Origin: Bacteroidota bacterium
GTDB lineage: Bacteria > Bacteroidota > JABWAT01
Length of the DNA: 64,000 nt
Direction of reading: 5' to 3'
Assembly: GCA_017303995.1 (NCBI GenBank)
Contig: JAFLBE010000008.1
Location: forward strand, 20,262-84,261
In this document: piece by piece, positions 27,215 through 35,382 of the stretch
How positions within the stretch are numbered: position 1 is the stretch's first letter
Layout: every line of letters begins with the position of its first letter
The notes under the pieces: model-generated
What the model was told of the DNA's origin: nothing
What the model saw: only the letters and a program-made list of their open reading frames with translations
Databases searched by the model: none
Program-made: the position numbers and the translations under genes

Positions 27215-28309
27215 TTATGATCCTAATCCAAGATGCTCTTTTACTTTTGAAAGCAGATCAGCTGCTTCGAACGGTTTAGTCATGTAGGCATCAGCGCCGG
27301 CATACTTACCAAGATTTTTATCAATTTCGGCATCCTTGCCTGACAACATAAGAATGGGCACCCGTTTATAAGCGTCACCCATATCACGTAATGACCGGCA
27401 AACCTTATATCCGGTTATATCCGGAAGCATAACGTCAAGCAAAATAAGATCCGGTATTGATTCTGTTGCCGCTTTGATTGCAGCATCACCGGTCGTGGCG
27501 GTAATCAGATTAAATCCCGAATCAGCCAGGGCAAGTTCAATCATTTTTTGGATGGTCAAACTGTCATCGACAACCAAAATTTTCTTTCGTTTGTCTTCAA
27601 CTTTTAAAATTTCAACCCACTTTTCAGTGACAAAAAAGTTGACGATTTTCATGACAGAAAATTCTTCAAGTTTAAGTTTGGTTGAAAGTGCCTTAATATC
27701 CTTTATGCCATCTATGGCAAGATATATTTTCCACTCTTTTAATTTAAGCGAAATTTCTTCCTGCTGATCTTCTCCCTTTTTTGTTTTTTTAGGGATAACC
27801 GAACTATTGGCAATATTCTCGCGAATGACCGACATTTCATCGACAACAACAGCAGCACCTAAAAGCATTCCCTGAACGTCAACACCGGTACTAAGGGCAT
27901 TAAACTTGGGAAGGGCATCGGCCTCAAAATTGACGCTGCCACCCTTTAGCTGAATCAGTTCGGTAACTGTACTTTCAATCTGTTTTCTGATTGTCTTAGC
28001 TAATGCCGGAATTTCAATCTTTTTCAGAGCAATCAAAATTTGCTCAATACGCTTTCCGCGATATTGTGTCTTCTGTAATTGAATCGCCTCATCAAGATCT
28101 GCTACCGTTATGTAGCCGTCTTGAAGCATGATTGAACCAAGAACTTCCCCAACACCGTTATCAACGGCAACAGCCATACCATTTTTGAAAAAAATGGTAA
28201 TATTTCCGCTGGAAGTAGATACGACCAACGCGCCGGTTTTTTTTCCGTTTCGAATCAATTGGAGCATTTCTGTAATGCCCCATCCCCGCAAATTTCCTGC
28301 AAAACTCAT
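27215..28309 (-). CDS. PATAN (DUF4388) domain protein with C-terminal receiver
   Basis: The N-terminal 110 residues (SFAGNLRGWGITEMLQLI, then GALVVSTSSGNITIFFKNG) match the PATAN/DUF4388 fold found in cyanobacterial and delta-proteobacterial motility regulators. A helical middle follows. The last 120 residues are a complete receiver with ILVVDDSLTIQKM, phospho-acceptor in LLDVMLPD and Lys in MTKPF. PATAN-receiver proteins act in type IV pilus and phototaxis pathways elsewhere. The frame is open to a TTG at 28339, but AGGGG upstream of the ATG at 28309 and the usual family start MSFxGNL make 28309 the better choice. The 138-nt gap upstream is the largest in the operon. Confidence 0.87.
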   Translation of the reverse strand: MSFAGNLRGWGITEMLQLIRNGKKTGALVVSTSSGNITIFFKNGMAVAVDNGVGEVLGSIMLQDGYITVADLDEAIQLQKTQYRGKRIEQILIALKKIEIPALAKTIRKQIESTVTELIQLKGGSVNFEADALPKFNALSTGVDVQGMLLGAAVVVDEMSVIRENIANSSVIPKKTKKGEDQQEEISLKLKEWKIYLAIDGIKDIKALSTKLKLEEFSVMKIVNFFVTEKWVEILKVEDKRKKILVVDDSLTIQKMIELALADSGFNLITATTGDAAIKAATESIPDLILLDVMLPDITGYKVCRSLRDMGDAYKRVPILMLSGKDAEIDKNLGKYAGADAYMTKPFEAADLLSKVKEHLGLGS

Positions 28310-28447
28310 AAGAATCAGCCCCTGACCGGGCATGGTCAATAAATATTATTTAAACAAGATACAAAAAGATCTCAAAAAATCAATTTAAAATTTTGTAAAA
28401 CCACTATTTACGAAGTCAAAAACCAAGTAAATCAATTTAATCCAAAA

Positions 28448-29941
28448 TCAGTCCGGCAAATATAAAGTAAATTTTGTTCCTCTGCCAATCTCTGATTCAA
28501 CATCAATTTTCCCCATGTGATCCTGAATGATCTTATAGGTGATGGGTAAACCCAAACCTGTTCCCAATGGCTTTGTTGTATAGAACGGATCAAAAATTCG
28601 TCTGAGATTATCTGGATGGATGCCTGAACCTGTATCAGCAATTTCAAGAATTACAAATCCTTTTACATGCCTTGGTGCAACTTTATGTGTCAGGTTTATA
28701 AATAAAGTACCGCCGTTTGTCATTGAATCAACGGCATTCATCACAAGATTAAGTACAACCTGATGAATCTGGGTTGGGTCAAATCTGAATTTTGGTACAT
28801 CTTGACCGGATTCATATCTGCAAATAATTTTCTTTTTCTGAAAATCGAGAGTCAGTAAATTGATAACAGATTTTACGACTTCGTTTAAATCGGATTGCGT
28901 AAATTGTGGTTTTTTTGTCCTGGCAAAGGCAAATGAATTTTCAAGAAGCTGATTGATGCGGGCAACTTCTTTTCCGATTTGTTCAATTTGTGATTTTCTG
29001 ATATCGTCATCCTGAAAATCAAGGATGATTGCACTCACGATACTTTGAATACCAGCCAGCGGGTTTTTTACTTCATGGGCAATACCGGCAGCAATTTGAC
29101 CTAAAGTTGAAATTTTTTCAAGTCGACGGTTTTCTTCCCTTACCTTTTCCAGTTCAAAAAGATCACGAAAAATACAAATCATTTCTATAACATCGTTGTG
29201 ATCATTTTTCCGGGGGAAGAGGGTGTAACCAATTTTAAGTTTTTTTCCATCGCTTCTTATGGCATCGCATTCATACTGTTTTTCAAATTCACTGCCATCA
29301 AGAATTTGCCCGATATTGGCCTCAATCGGCATAATTGAATTAACTTCCATACCCAGCAGATTAATAACAGACCACCCAAAAATGTTTGCGGCAGATGGGT
29401 TTGCGTAATTAATTTTACCCGACATATCAAAGGTTATCAATCCGGCACCAAGAGCCATCATGATGGATTCTGTAAAGCTTTCGGTGTTCTTTACTTCATT
29501 TCTGAGATCATCAATTTTTTTCTGAAGATTGGCATTGAAAAGTTTGAGTTGCTCTATATGCTGTCTCACCCCTTGCCATTCCCGACGCTTATTGATAGCC
29601 CGCTGTACCTGGGTGAGTAAGTAAACATCAGAAGAATCTGGGTCAATTATGTCAAATATTCCCGCACGGAACGCGGTGGCGATATCTTCTTCAGCATTTT
29701 TAGGGATAAGCAGGAGGATTGGAGTCTCAATAAAAAAAGTCCCGAGCAGGTTAATGTAGCCACTGACCTGGTTTTTCAGGACGGAACGATCAAGAATAAG
29801 TAAATCGGGTGGAATTGGGAATTGATTGGAATGCGTCGGAACAGTGGTTTCAGAAAGGATTCTGATATCATCCTGACTGAAAAGTTCACCTAATCTGTTT
29901 TCGAAAATAAAATCCGGAGAAATCAGTAGAATATTGGTCAC
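28448..29941 (-). CDS. PAS-containing sensor histidine kinase with degenerate receiver
   Basis: A 497-residue cytoplasmic kinase. Residues 1-120 look like a receiver fold that keeps an Asp in LLILDRS but lacks the conserved lysine-proline (IIDPDS instead of KP) and the acidic pair, so it is probably not phosphorylated. A coiled linker (about 120-160) leads to a PAS domain (about 160-275), a HisKA domain with His289 in GIAHEVKNPLAG, and a HATPase_c domain with N, G1 (DTGSGI) and G2 (GTGLGL) boxes. The layout is NtrB-like. The start is GTG. In an operon without CheA it is the only obvious phosphodonor for the two receivers. Confidence 0.88.
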   Translation of the reverse strand: MTNILLISPDFIFENRLGELFSQDDIRILSETTVPTHSNQFPIPPDLLILDRSVLKNQVSGYINLLGTFFIETPILLLIPKNAEEDIATAFRAGIFDIIDPDSSDVYLLTQVQRAINKRREWQGVRQHIEQLKLFNANLQKKIDDLRNEVKNTESFTESIMMALGAGLITFDMSGKINYANPSAANIFGWSVINLLGMEVNSIMPIEANIGQILDGSEFEKQYECDAIRSDGKKLKIGYTLFPRKNDHNDVIEMICIFRDLFELEKVREENRRLEKISTLGQIAAGIAHEVKNPLAGIQSIVSAIILDFQDDDIRKSQIEQIGKEVARINQLLENSFAFARTKKPQFTQSDLNEVVKSVINLLTLDFQKKKIICRYESGQDVPKFRFDPTQIHQVVLNLVMNAVDSMTNGGTLFINLTHKVAPRHVKGFVILEIADTGSGIHPDNLRRIFDPFYTTKPLGTGLGLPITYKIIQDHMGKIDVESEIGRGTKFTLYLPD

Positions 29942-29962
29942 GTTGATTCTCTGGAAATTGGG

Positions 29963-30856
29963 TTAGCCTTCTGTCCGGTAGCTCACTGATATTGCTGAAA
30001 GGGCAGATTCAAGGAAAAAAGAACCTGATTCCTGATGTCTGTGATAAAGGACTTTCATTTTCTCAAACAAGTTTTCAGGCTGAATGTTCAAAGTTGATTT
30101 CAGGCTGCTTAAAACCGTTTGTGAAAACTTTCCGTACCAAAACAGGGATTCCATTTCTGAAAGATTTAAACCATACTGATTTAAAACCTGAAGAAGAAAA
30201 AAGGGCAGATCTTCTTGTGGATAAGAGACAAAATGTTCATAAAACAGAACTTCTTTGTCAGAAAAACCCATAAAAGTAAACCCATTGTCAATGCAGGAGG
30301 TTACCAGGTAGAATTTCCCTGGTCCAGGTGCAATCTGTTTCTCATTCATGAGATTCATGATTGCAAGGGGTTCAAAATCAACAATTGAAAGTTTTTTGGA
30401 AAGCCGGGTAGCCAGGATCTGAAGGAAATTGATAACAACCCCCGGAACCCAAAGAATTAAAACTTTGTCCCGTTGAAGGGGAATCCATTCATAGATATAG
30501 GCTGAAAGTTTTTCACCGGCTATAAATGAGAATTCTTCGTGAACTCTTCTTTCAAGTGAATCTGCATCAAGGCCAGAGTGATCAACAGGAATTACCGAAT
30601 AGAGAAAAAGTGTAGGATCAATGGCGACAGAAAGATGGGGCGCCGTTTGATTGGTTATGAATTTACCTAATTCGGAAATGACCTGATTAATTAAGGGGTC
30701 ATTTCCTTTGAGAATCAGGTCTTTATTAAGATCAAAACCAAATTCTGAGCAAGATAAAGTTACGGCAACTTTATCTTGCATCAATAGATTAGAGGTAGCT
30801 ACATAGGCTTTCTGACCAGAAAAGCTAACTCCTGTATTCAGCGATTGGGATGACAC
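29963..30856 (-). CDS. Unrecognised protein, possibly PilM/GspL-like
   Basis: A 297-residue soluble protein with no membrane helix. The first half contains alternating strands and a glycine-rich turn (ILKGNDPLINQVISELG), then HEEFSFIAGEKLSAYIYEW, and the second half repeats a similar strand pattern. This two-lobed plan, with a region resembling the PilM/GspL step where a peptide is taken from acetyl-CoA-synthesis-like actin folds, is suggestive but weak; no nucleotide-binding motif is certain. The start is GTG. It lies 6 nt after a pseudopilin-like gene and 21 nt before the histidine kinase gene, which is why a pilus-related role is considered. Confidence 0.5.
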   Translation of the reverse strand: MSSQSLNTGVSFSGQKAYVATSNLLMQDKVAVTLSCSEFGFDLNKDLILKGNDPLINQVISELGKFITNQTAPHLSVAIDPTLFLYSVIPVDHSGLDADSLERRVHEEFSFIAGEKLSAYIYEWIPLQRDKVLILWVPGVVINFLQILATRLSKKLSIVDFEPLAIMNLMNEKQIAPGPGKFYLVTSCIDNGFTFMGFSDKEVLFYEHFVSYPQEDLPFFLLQVLNQYGLNLSEMESLFWYGKFSQTVLSSLKSTLNIQPENLFEKMKVLYHRHQESGSFFLESALSAISVSYRTEG

Positions 30857-30861
30857 TTATC

Positions 30862-31323
30862 TTATTCCCAAGACGCTTTATTTGTCGAATCGTCAAAGCT
30901 GAGACTTCCGATCCAACCTGAACCACCCGGACATTTAAGAAGATATTTTTTTACAGCAGAAGAGTCATTCAACTGATAAATAAATGCGCTTTTCGTTACC
31001 GGAGATACGAGTAATGAGTCAAGATAAACAACCTTGCCGGGTCTGATTTTAAAAATAGAGTCCTGCTTGGCAATTGCAACCGGGTCATTTTTCAAATCAT
31101 TAACTAATTCTTGTAAACTTGGCGCGTAGGTTCCGGTTTTTCCAATATAATAAAGAAGACCGCTGCGAATGTAATCCATTCTTTCACGCGAGTTTAATTT
31201 CAAACGATCTGCAGCAACCTTTTGCTGCCAGGGAGTGACAATTATGTAAATAAGAACAACAGAAAGAATTACTATTAAGATTTTAAGGAAAATATTACCT
31301 TTTCCTTCACGTGTATCAGCCAT
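30862..31323 (-). CDS. Single-helix membrane protein, GspG/pseudopilin-like body
   Basis: About 153 residues. A short polar N-terminus and one hydrophobic helix (about residues 12-32) are followed by a charged helix and RSGLLYYIGKTGTYAPSLQEL, which is like the first exposed helix and loop of GspG-type pseudopilins. The C-terminal half is beta-rich and ends CPGGSGWIGSLSFDD. A classical prepilin cleavage site (G-F-T-x-x-E) is absent, so it may be an uncleaved relative. GGAG nine nt before the ATG at 31323 fixes the start; an upstream in-frame TTG at 31338 overlaps that site. A promoter lies just upstream. Confidence 0.6.
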   Translation of the reverse strand: MADTREGKGNIFLKILIVILSVVLIYIIVTPWQQKVAADRLKLNSRERMDYIRSGLLYYIGKTGTYAPSLQELVNDLKNDPVAIAKQDSIFKIRPGKVVYLDSLLVSPVTKSAFIYQLNDSSAVKKYLLKCPGGSGWIGSLSFDDSTNKASWE

Positions 31324-31368
31324 GTGACTGTTCTCCAATATCTAATTAAATGTTCCAAATACCGGAAC

Positions 31369-31400
31369 CGAAAATACTTGGATTAGCTGAAAAATGCAAA
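31369..31400 (-). promoter_or_regulatory. Possible internal promoter for the sensory operon
   Basis: Minus strand TTTG (31397-31400), an exact 20-nt spacer and TATTTTCG (31369-31376), one mismatch from TAnnTTTG. It sits in the 81-nt gap between comEA and the pseudopilin-like gene, so the sensory part could be expressed apart from grpE-dnaJ. Confidence 0.5.
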
Positions 31401-31404
31401 CCAA

Positions 31405-31884
31405 TTATTCTGACAATAACGAATCAGCCACAAGAAACGGTCTGATTCGTTCTAATTTTTTTTCTCCAATCCCTTTTATGTTTAAAAGTTCAGTGGAAGA
31501 TTTGAATTTACCGTTAATTGATCGGTATCCAATAATATTTGTTGCCGTTTTTTCACCGATGCCAGGCAAAGTTGTTAATTCTTCTAGTCCTGCACGATTT
31601 AAATTTAATGGTTTTATAATTGAGGTTGGTCGAACTGTTGTTTTTTGGACGGAAATTGTGTCTTCAGTCAGGTTTGAAAGCTGGGTTTGGTTGAAAATGG
31701 AATCAATCCGGTCAAATTCTGATTGAATTTTAGTGTTTCTATCCGTTTTCCAGAAATGAAAAACCAGAACGGATACAATACCAATAAGGAAAAGTCCCGA
31801 AAGGAATCGGTATTCCTCTCTGGACAATCCCATTTTATAAGAAAACCTGACAAGAACGGAAGATAATTTACGAAACAGTTTCAT
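31405..31884 (-). CDS. ComEA family helix-hairpin-helix protein
   Basis: A 159-residue protein with one membrane helix (about residues 27-45) and a C-terminal pair of helix-hairpin-helix motifs: LNRAGLEELTTLPGIGEKTA and LLNIKGIGEKKLERI. ComEA proteins bind incoming DNA in the periplasm during natural transformation; short versions also occur in non-competent bacteria. The dnaJ stop and the comEA start share one base (TGATG), so they are translationally coupled. With the pilus-like genes downstream this fits, without proving, a DNA-uptake context. Confidence 0.85.
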   Translation of the reverse strand: MKLFRKLSSVLVRFSYKMGLSREEYRFLSGLFLIGIVSVLVFHFWKTDRNTKIQSEFDRIDSIFNQTQLSNLTEDTISVQKTTVRPTSIIKPLNLNRAGLEELTTLPGIGEKTATNIIGYRSINGKFKSSTELLNIKGIGEKKLERIRPFLVADSLLSE

Positions 31885-33053
31885 CAGGAAAAGACATTTT
31901 TCATTCTTGAGAAAAAACCACCCGGGCTATTTCTGGCCTGCTCAGGTAAAAATCCTTCGAGGTGTTCAATTTGTTTTACCAACTCTTTTTCTTTTGAGGA
32001 AAGGTTTTTTGGAATAAAAACATTGACCCTGATAATCTGGTCACCAACCCTGCTGGAACCATACTCGGGAATTCCTTTTTGCCGGAATCTTAATAATTTT
32101 CCGGATTGGGTACCTGCATCAATTTTAAGTTTTGCTTTACCTGTAAGGGTTGAAATTTCAATTTCAGTGCCCAAAATCGCTTCAGGGATACTAATTTCAA
32201 CGTCACAAAGAATGTCATTACCTTCACGGGTGAAAATTGCGTGTCGTTCTTCTTCGATCAGGATAATCAAATCTCCGTCAGCTCCGCCTCTTCTCCCTGC
32301 ATTGCCCTGGTTTCTGAGGGTAAGATAGTTGCCGTTTGAAACTCCGGAGGGAATGTTAACTTTTACGGTTGTTTCGCCCTGAATCCTACCTTCACCTTTG
32401 CAGGATTTGCACGGATTCTTTATTGTTTTACCAGTACCAGAACAGGCAGAACACGCTGTTATATTGACAAACTGACCAAAAACACTTTTTTGAACCTGTC
32501 TGACTTCACCCGCACCCTTACAAGTGGTGCAAGTGGCGTGGTCAGATCCTTTTTCAGCACCGTTTCCGGAACAGGATTCGCACTGAATGTATTTTTTTAG
32601 CTTTAATTTTTTCTCAACTCCTGCTGCGACTTCTTCTAAAGTTAGTGAAAGTCGTAATTTCAGATCTGAACCTGGTTCACCTGTTGAACGGGCTCTTCCT
32701 CTTTGCCGTCCACCACCAAAGATGTCATCAAACGGGGATCCGCCATTGCCAAAAATATCTCCGAAGGCGGAGAAAATATCATTGATGTCATTAAACCCTT
32801 GGGGACCAAAACCAGCTCCGCCACCTGCTTGAAAAGCTTGATGACCAAAACGATCATATTTTGCCCTTTTATCTGCATCTGAAAGCACTTCGTAAGCTTC
32901 GGCAGCTTCTTTGAATTTATCTTCGGCTTCTTTGTTTCCCGGATTTCTGTCGGGGTGATACTGCATTGCCAGTTTCCGGTAGGATTTTTTCAATTCATCC
33001 TGAGTTGCCGATTTATTAAGACCTAAAACTTCGTAATAATCACGCTTTGCCAA
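31884..33053 (-). CDS. dnaJ: Chaperone protein DnaJ
   Basis: The Hsp40 co-chaperone of DnaK. It has a J domain with HPD at residues 33-35, a Gly/Phe-rich linker (about 75-125), four CxxCxGxG zinc-binding repeats ([32 protein letters not shown]) and a C-terminal substrate-binding domain. The length of 389 residues is normal. The start is TTG, preceded by the strong site AGGAGG. It lies 9 nt after grpE, the standard order; dnaK is not in the window. Confidence 0.97.
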   Translation of the reverse strand: MAKRDYYEVLGLNKSATQDELKKSYRKLAMQYHPDRNPGNKEAEDKFKEAAEAYEVLSDADKRAKYDRFGHQAFQAGGGAGFGPQGFNDINDIFSAFGDIFGNGGSPFDDIFGGGRQRGRARSTGEPGSDLKLRLSLTLEEVAAGVEKKLKLKKYIQCESCSGNGAEKGSDHATCTTCKGAGEVRQVQKSVFGQFVNITACSACSGTGKTIKNPCKSCKGEGRIQGETTVKVNIPSGVSNGNYLTLRNQGNAGRRGGADGDLIILIEEERHAIFTREGNDILCDVEISIPEAILGTEIEISTLTGKAKLKIDAGTQSGKLLRFRQKGIPEYGSSRVGDQIIRVNVFIPKNLSSKEKELVKQIEHLEGFLPEQARNSPGGFFSRMKNVFS

Positions 33054-33062
33054 AAAATCCTC

Positions 33063-33665
33063 CTATCTAGCCACCAGAACTTTTGAATGCCTGATTACCT
33101 TACCGTTAAACGTATAACCCTTTTGGACCTCATCAATAATTGTATCAGATGCAACACCTTCTTTTTCGATGTGCATAAGTGCATCATGAAGATTAACGTC
33201 AAAAGTCTGTCCGATACATTCGATCGGCTTTACCCCTTTTTGGTCAAGCAATTTTGACAGGTTTCCTGCAATGAGCCTAATTCCCTCAATGAAGGTGGCC
33301 GGATCGGGTGTTTTCTCCAAAGCGGAAAATGAACGTTCGAAGTCATCGCTGATGGTAAGCAGATTTTTGATTACCGATTCGCCTTCATATTTTCTGAGGT
33401 CGGCACGTTCCTGCTCAGTTCGTCTTCGAAAATTATCAAATTCGGCAGCATTACGAAGTAACTGATCTCTGAGGGTTTGAATCTGTGCATCCAAAAGTTT
33501 AACTGCAGCTTCTTTTTCTGCAAGATTTTTTTTAAGTTCTTCTGTTTCCTGGATGTTCTGAGCAGAATTCAGAGTTGAGTCCTGACTAAGCTCAGGTTTA
33601 GATTCCTCTTGCGGAACCGGGTTGACTTCCGCCTGTTTGTCTGGTTGAACTTTTTTAGATGACAT
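33063..33665 (-). CDS. grpE: Nucleotide exchange factor GrpE
   Basis: Releases ADP from DnaK. The N-terminal 50 residues are acidic and disordered, followed by a long coiled coil (about 55-110, LKKNLAEKEAAVKLLDAQ) and the beta domain, with FDNFRRRTEQERADLRKYEGE and the C-terminal VQKGYTFNGKVIRHSKV. It has 200 residues from the ATG at 33665, where GAGAA lies upstream; the open frame extends further but begins in AT-rich leader. There is no hrcA next to it and no CIRCE element. An inverted repeat just upstream may take over that role. Confidence 0.95.
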   Translation of the reverse strand: MSSKKVQPDKQAEVNPVPQEESKPELSQDSTLNSAQNIQETEELKKNLAEKEAAVKLLDAQIQTLRDQLLRNAAEFDNFRRRTEQERADLRKYEGESVIKNLLTISDDFERSFSALEKTPDPATFIEGIRLIAGNLSKLLDQKGVKPIECIGQTFDVNLHDALMHIEKEGVASDTIIDEVQKGYTFNGKVIRHSKVLVAR

Positions 33666-33714
33666 AATTCTCTTGTAGTTGAAAAGTAAAAAATGATTTT
33701 TCGGGTAAAAATGA

Positions 33715-33722
33715 CAAAAATA
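33715..33722 (-). promoter_or_regulatory. Candidate -7 element of the grpE-dnaJ promoter
   Basis: Minus strand TATTTTTG, a full match to TAnnTTTG, 50-57 nt upstream of the grpE ATG. No good TTG was found 19-21 nt further up, which may mean weak basal expression or dependence on another factor. Confidence 0.45.
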
Positions 33723-33758
33723 CTGCAAATCCGTCACGATACCCGTAACGGTTTGCAG
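33723..33758. promoter_or_regulatory. Inverted repeat abutting the grpE -7 element
   Basis: CTGCAAA (33723-33729) and TTTGCAG (33752-33758) form a perfect 7-bp stem, extended by CCGT/ACGG after one unpaired T, with a 13-nt loop. It ends exactly where the -7 element begins, so a protein bound here would cover the -33 region. It is not CIRCE. Confidence 0.45.
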
Positions 33759-33799
33759 AACAGCAAAGATTAAGCCAAAAATTGTTTATTTGGAGGGAG

Positions 33800-34294
33800 T
33801 TAGTTGGAAGTCAGAGACTTTTTAAAATCAGGATAGGTCATTTTTTCAAAGGCGGTGGTGTGGATAAATTTCAGTATGGTCGTCATTTCGTCTGCTGGAA
33901 GGTAACCTGGAACCAATGTAACATAATCAGCCTGTGCATTTAAAAACACGGTTGCAGGAAACCCAGTAACACCAAATCCCTGGCTGAGTTCGGGGTAAGT
34001 CACATTGTATTGCTTATACTTTGCAGATTTAGCTGCATCTTCAGCATTTACTTTTATAAGGATAAAATTCTTTTTCAAAATCTGCATGACCGTTGGGTTG
34101 GTGTAGGTATCTTTATCCATTTTCTTACACCATCCGCACCAATCTGTGTAGAAATCAACAAGAATATACTTTTTCTGTTTCTGAGCCAGTTCAATTCCTT
34201 CGTTGAAGTCATGCCATTTAAGGTTTTCAGTAGTTTTCTGATCGGAATTCAAACCTGTAAGCAGCATCAATTGAAGTAAAAAAGAAAAAATCAT
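33800..34294 (-). CDS. Thioredoxin-fold protein, exported
   Basis: About 164 residues. A short hydrophobic N-terminus (about 2-14) looks like a signal peptide without a lipobox. The thioredoxin-like domain has the redox motif C53-G-W-C56 and a cis-proline motif GFPATVFL. The DFYTDWCGWCKKMD surroundings are like those of DsbD C-terminal or TlpA-like/DUF255-type reductants, so it may reduce periplasmic disulfides. AGGA six nt before the ATG at 34294 supports that start; an upstream TTG is in frame. It is separate from the neighbouring glycosyltransferase gene by about 50 nt on the 3' side of that gene's message. Confidence 0.85.
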   Translation of the reverse strand: MIFSFLLQLMLLTGLNSDQKTTENLKWHDFNEGIELAQKQKKYILVDFYTDWCGWCKKMDKDTYTNPTVMQILKKNFILIKVNAEDAAKSAKYKQYNVTYPELSQGFGVTGFPATVFLNAQADYVTLVPGYLPADEMTTILKFIHTTAFEKMTYPDFKKSLTSN

Positions 34295-34347
34295 AAGGGT
34301 TCCTGAGTTGGTTATCAATTCTAAGATTTAAAATCCGGTAAAAAGTG

Positions 34348-35379
34348 TCACTTCAACAGGTGACGTAACTTTTTTCTGAGATGACTTATTTGCTGAGAAC
34401 CACTGACTTCAGATAAAAGTTTCTCACAGCCATTCCGGTAAATTGAAAGATAGATTCGAAGTCGGGTTGCTTCAGTCTGGATGTTATCCCAATTTGAAGA
34501 AATTCCGCAGTTGTACTTATTGATAAATCTTTCCGCCTGGGGTAACGGGGTAGTCAAAACTGGAAGTCTGGCAGTAATATATTCAAAAAATTTATTCGGA
34601 AGGGAATTCAGATAACTCTCCGTGCTGGTTTCAATCAGCATTAGACCTGCATCACCAGCAACTGTGTAATTCAAAATCTCATTGCTTGGTACCTGTCCAA
34701 TAAAAAAGAGACGTGACTGATCAGTTTTGGTGAGCCGGGATTGGTAATTTTCCAAATCAGGTCCGATAAAAAGAAGCCCTTCGTCCGCCGGGCGACTTTT
34801 AATAAATTGGAAAGCAACTTCAACGCCACGGCCTTTTTGCAAATTCCCCTGAAAAACCCAAAGAAAAAGGTCTGATGGTAAACCCATTTTTTTTCGGGAT
34901 GACTCTTTTTGCAAGGTTGGTGTTAACTCAGGCAGGTTAAGAAGAATGTCACAGTTTACCTGGTAGCGAGTTTTAAACGAATCTGAAAGGTAATCATTAA
35001 CAGTTGTTACAAAATCAGCCTTTTTAAAGCCGGTTTTTTCAAGAAAGCCAATCAGGTTGGATTTCAGTTTCGAATCTTTTATTGAATGAACCCTGTCATT
35101 CAGTTCTCTGGCATCAAAAACTATTTTATTTCTGAAAAGAATCAACCCTGGAACCGAAAAAACATCCAGACAAATAAGTAGTGAAAACTGGTTAAAAAGC
35201 CTGTAAGTTACTGCTTTAAATAGGAACAATGGCCATTTCAAAAGAAATGGAAATTTTGAAATCCGGGGTGACAATTCACAGATGATGATTTCGGCTGATA
35301 TCCCACTTAACGCTGCAAGGTACTTTTGCGATCGGGAATCAAATTTTGTATTGCCAACAAACAGCAGGAGGACTTTCAT
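34348..35379 (-). CDS. Glycosyltransferase, GT4-like
   Basis: A 343-residue GT-B fold transferase. The N-terminal lobe runs to about residue 170, with LICLDVFSVPGL and FDARELNDRV. The C-terminal lobe starts with WVFQGNLQKGRGVEVAF and contains the nucleotide-sugar region LMLIETSTESYLNSLPNKFFEYI, where the acidic E-x7-E of GT4 enzymes is partly kept. The acceptor is unknown. It starts 3 nt after the stop of the outer-membrane barrel gene, in an operon of envelope proteins, so cell-surface glycan or protein glycosylation is plausible. Confidence 0.82.
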   Translation of the reverse strand: MKVLLLFVGNTKFDSRSQKYLAALSGISAEIIICELSPRISKFPFLLKWPLFLFKAVTYRLFNQFSLLICLDVFSVPGLILFRNKIVFDARELNDRVHSIKDSKLKSNLIGFLEKTGFKKADFVTTVNDYLSDSFKTRYQVNCDILLNLPELTPTLQKESSRKKMGLPSDLFLWVFQGNLQKGRGVEVAFQFIKSRPADEGLLFIGPDLENYQSRLTKTDQSRLFFIGQVPSNEILNYTVAGDAGLMLIETSTESYLNSLPNKFFEYITARLPVLTTPLPQAERFINKYNCGISSNWDNIQTEATRLRIYLSIYRNGCEKLLSEVSGSQQISHLRKKLRHLLK

Positions 35380-35382
35380 ACC

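Noticed and set aside
33723..33758. CIRCE heat-shock operator
   Set aside because: The arms are CTGCAAA/TTTGCAG, not TTAGCACTC/GAGTGCTAA, and the spacing differs, so it is reported only as an unknown inverted repeat.
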